Shown: piece by piece, positions 15,147 through 16,091 of the stretch | Numbering within the stretch: position 1 is the first letter of the stretch | Layout of the letters: each line of letters begins with the position of its first letter | Source of the DNA: CAZBMJ01 sp964493205 | GTDB lineage: Bacteria; Myxococcota; UBA727; JABDBI01 | Direction of reading: 5' to 3' | Assembly (NCBI GenBank): GCA_964493205.1 | Contig: CAZBMJ010000043.1 | Coordinates: forward strand, 1 to 16,091 | DNA length: 16,091 nt | Program-made: the position numbers and the translations under genes | The notes under the pieces: model-generated | The model's database searches: none | The model's input: the letters and a program-made list of their open reading frames with translations, nothing else | What the model was told of the DNA's origin: nothing

Positions 15147-15381
15147 TTGGCTCTACCCTTATTTTTTGATGTTTATAAATAGATGCCCATTTCTCAAATT
15201 CTTCATAAAATTCTTTTATAGATAACTCCCTCCACTCTCCACCAAAATTAACAGTGACTGCCCCGCGCGACTCCCCTTCTTTAACAAACGAATGAATCAT
15301 TATTGTCTTATCGTAAGAAAATCCTTCTTTTGCCATTCTTTCCTTGTGTCCTTTAAAGGCTAAGTTGTCGTAGTTGTCCAT
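15136..15381 (-). CDS. Small protein of unknown function
   Basis: This 81-residue protein is mixed alpha/beta, with a beta part (TIMIHSFVKEG; GAVTVNFGGEWREL) and then an acidic helix (IKEFYEEFEKWASIY). No known family, signal or membrane segment is seen. It has an ATG start without a Shine-Dalgarno sequence, 41 bases after the DUF5675 gene, and overlaps the next gene by 11 bases. I accept it as real because it is in the gene series and lies in a continuous operon-like layout. Confidence 0.5.
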   Translation of the reverse strand: MDNYDNLAFKGHKERMAKEGFSYDKTIMIHSFVKEGESRGAVTVNFGGEWRELSIKEFYEEFEKWASIYKHQKIRVEPSET

Positions 15382-15422
15382 TTAATTAATTTCAGTTAGT
15401 TGTGTGTATATTGATTCGTGCA

Positions 15423-15833
15423 TTAAATAATTTCTATTGTGATTTTTTCTTTCTTTTCTGCTTTCTTTAGTTCGGTCATTAATTTAGCAAAAGTGACTCT
15501 TGAGTTAATAACAGAATCTCCATTGAAATCCGAACCTACCAACAAACAACCGCTACTATCAACGGTTTGATTTCCTGCATGGATTCTTACCCCTTCAAAA
15601 TAAGGTACATTTAGAAGCAGCGGCATATATTTTTGAAATCGGTTGGAGAAATTAATTACTATCTCATATTTTCCTCGCGGGATGCAGGTTACATGTTTAA
15701 TCTTAGCCTCCGACCCAGCAACTTCCAACTTCCTGTCAATATCTTCCAATACTTTAGCAAACTCTACCCCATTAAGAAATAGTTGACCTAAAGTGCAGTT
15801 TTCTTTTGGTTGTCTTACTAATTTAAGCTCCAT
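15423..15833 (-). CDS. DUF5675 family protein, possibly peptidoglycan-active
   Basis: This 136-residue protein spans the whole family. From memory of DUF5675, the hallmarks are present: CTLGQLFLNGVEFAKVLED near the N-terminus, HVTCIPRGKYEIVI (47-60), NRF (64-66), VRIHAGN (82-88, H85) and SSGCLLVGS (93-101, C96), then NSRVTFAKLM. The His and the later Gly-Cys resemble the arrangement in L,D-transpeptidase-type folds, and the family is often proposed to act on the cell wall; that activity is inference. It has no signal peptide. The start at 15833 (MELKLV) is preferred over the ATG at 15854, because GGGAGG lies 9 bases upstream and the longer form only adds MFGRLQI, which is outside the family. 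It overlaps the preceding gene by 11 bases. Confidence 0.75.
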   Translation of the reverse strand: MELKLVRQPKENCTLGQLFLNGVEFAKVLEDIDRKLEVAGSEAKIKHVTCIPRGKYEIVINFSNRFQKYMPLLLNVPYFEGVRIHAGNQTVDSSGCLLVGSDFNGDSVINSRVTFAKLMTELKKAEKKEKITIEII

Positions 15834-16056
15834 AATCTGTAACCTCCCAAACAATAGTGTACTTCAATTCACTCACCTTTACTTTAATCCCTGCTACTAC
15901 TGAGTGAGCCATCTTTATACAGAAGGCTTTATTCTTGTAACTTTCTCCTCCTACGGCTATCTTGTCGCCTCCATTGTAGGTTTTTGCGGTACGTAATGAC
16001 CAGTACCATCCCGTAGGTCTTTTATAAATTACTAAGAATCTTTGTCCTTTTTTCAT
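15823..16056 (-). CDS. DUF1508/YegP-like small protein
   Basis: This 77-residue protein shows the DUF1508 pattern: FLVIYKRPTGWYWSLRTAK, then a short Asn-Gly turn, IAVGGESYKNKAFCIKMAHS and then VV (about residues 7-54), equal to the family's 'YK...G.W.W.L...NG..IA..GEGY..K..C...I..V'. The last 23 residues are an extra beta-rich end (LKYTIVWEVTDYG). The biochemical role of the family is unknown. It has an ATG start with only a weak GGAA 7 bases upstream, and the 3' end overlaps the DUF5675 gene by 11 bases. It is the first gene seen in this direction; the 35 bases above it show no promoter I can defend. Confidence 0.6.
   Translation of the reverse strand: MKKGQRFLVIYKRPTGWYWSLRTAKTYNGGDKIAVGGESYKNKAFCIKMAHSVVAGIKVKVSELKYTIVWEVTDYGA
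15843..15848 (-). promoter_or_regulatory. Ribosome binding site fixing the DUF5675 start
   Basis: GGGAGG on the minus strand lies 9 bases before the ATG at 15833. It sits inside the region the longer reading frame would translate as the extra N-terminal residues, which argues against that longer form. Confidence 0.65.
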
Positions 16057-16091
16057 ATATGTTTCCAGTTTTTTCTATAAATAATCAACGC

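Noticed and set aside
15834..15854. Longer DUF5675 reading frame starting at 15854
   Set aside because: The extra seven residues include the ribosome site GGGAGG, extend the overlap with the gene before, and fall outside the family pattern.
1..16091. tRNA genes, CRISPR arrays, insertion sequences, integrase or attachment sites
   Set aside because: No cloverleaf, spaced direct repeats, transposase or recombinase motifs seen; all gaps are 170 bases or shorter.

Overview
The window looks like the virion-morphogenesis half of a tailed double-stranded DNA phage (or prophage). Every supported gene is on the minus strand, so biological order runs from base 16091 down to base 1. Genes are packed tightly: most junctions overlap by 1-17 bases, and the largest gap is 170 bases. 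The genome is AT-rich (GC roughly 40% by eye) and uses the standard code, since TAA, TGA and one TAG all act as stops. The host is probably a member of the Bacteroidota. This rests on sites of the Bacteroidota type (TAnnTTTG at -7, once with a TTTG box 20 bases upstream), on several starts without a Shine-Dalgarno sequence, and on protein families (DUF5675, DUF1508, a large crAss-type portal) common in phages of that group. The host call is inference.

Layout in transcription order. (1) 16056-14452: five small genes, namely a DUF1508/YegP-like protein, a DUF5675 protein with a His/Cys pair, two unknowns, and a helical 140-residue protein overlapping the terminase gene. (2) 14455-10098: large terminase (ATPase plus nuclease) and a 784-residue portal. 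(3) 10070-7369: a disordered and helical probable scaffold, then the major capsid protein behind a 170-base control region. (4) 7355-5476: a probable capsid accessory protein with a very strong ribosome site, and a protein ending in a HeH/Rho-N-like nucleic-acid-binding motif, followed by a clear terminator. (5) 5394-1: a translationally coupled series of two probable connector/ring proteins, a T7 gp11/P22 gp4-like tail adaptor with a cysteine-rich insert, and the first 1067 residues of a very large tail protein that runs off the window.

Together these encode a packaging motor (terminase and portal), procapsid assembly (scaffold and capsid protein) and a short-tail neck and nozzle. Adaptor followed by giant nozzle-like protein is the podovirus order, as in T7 gp11-gp12. 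The order TerL-portal-scaffold-MCP-connectors-tail, with a large portal, resembles crAss-like phages (Crassvirales) or a related Bacteroidota podovirus lineage. No genus-level assignment is possible from sequence reading alone.

The least ordinary parts are the 8725-8894 region before the capsid gene (a hairpin with overlapping candidate promoters and a downstream palindrome), a duplicated 18-base translation leader, the HeH-type virion-module protein, and the cysteine-rich tail adaptor. There are no tRNAs, CRISPR arrays, insertion sequences, integrases or att sites that I can see.
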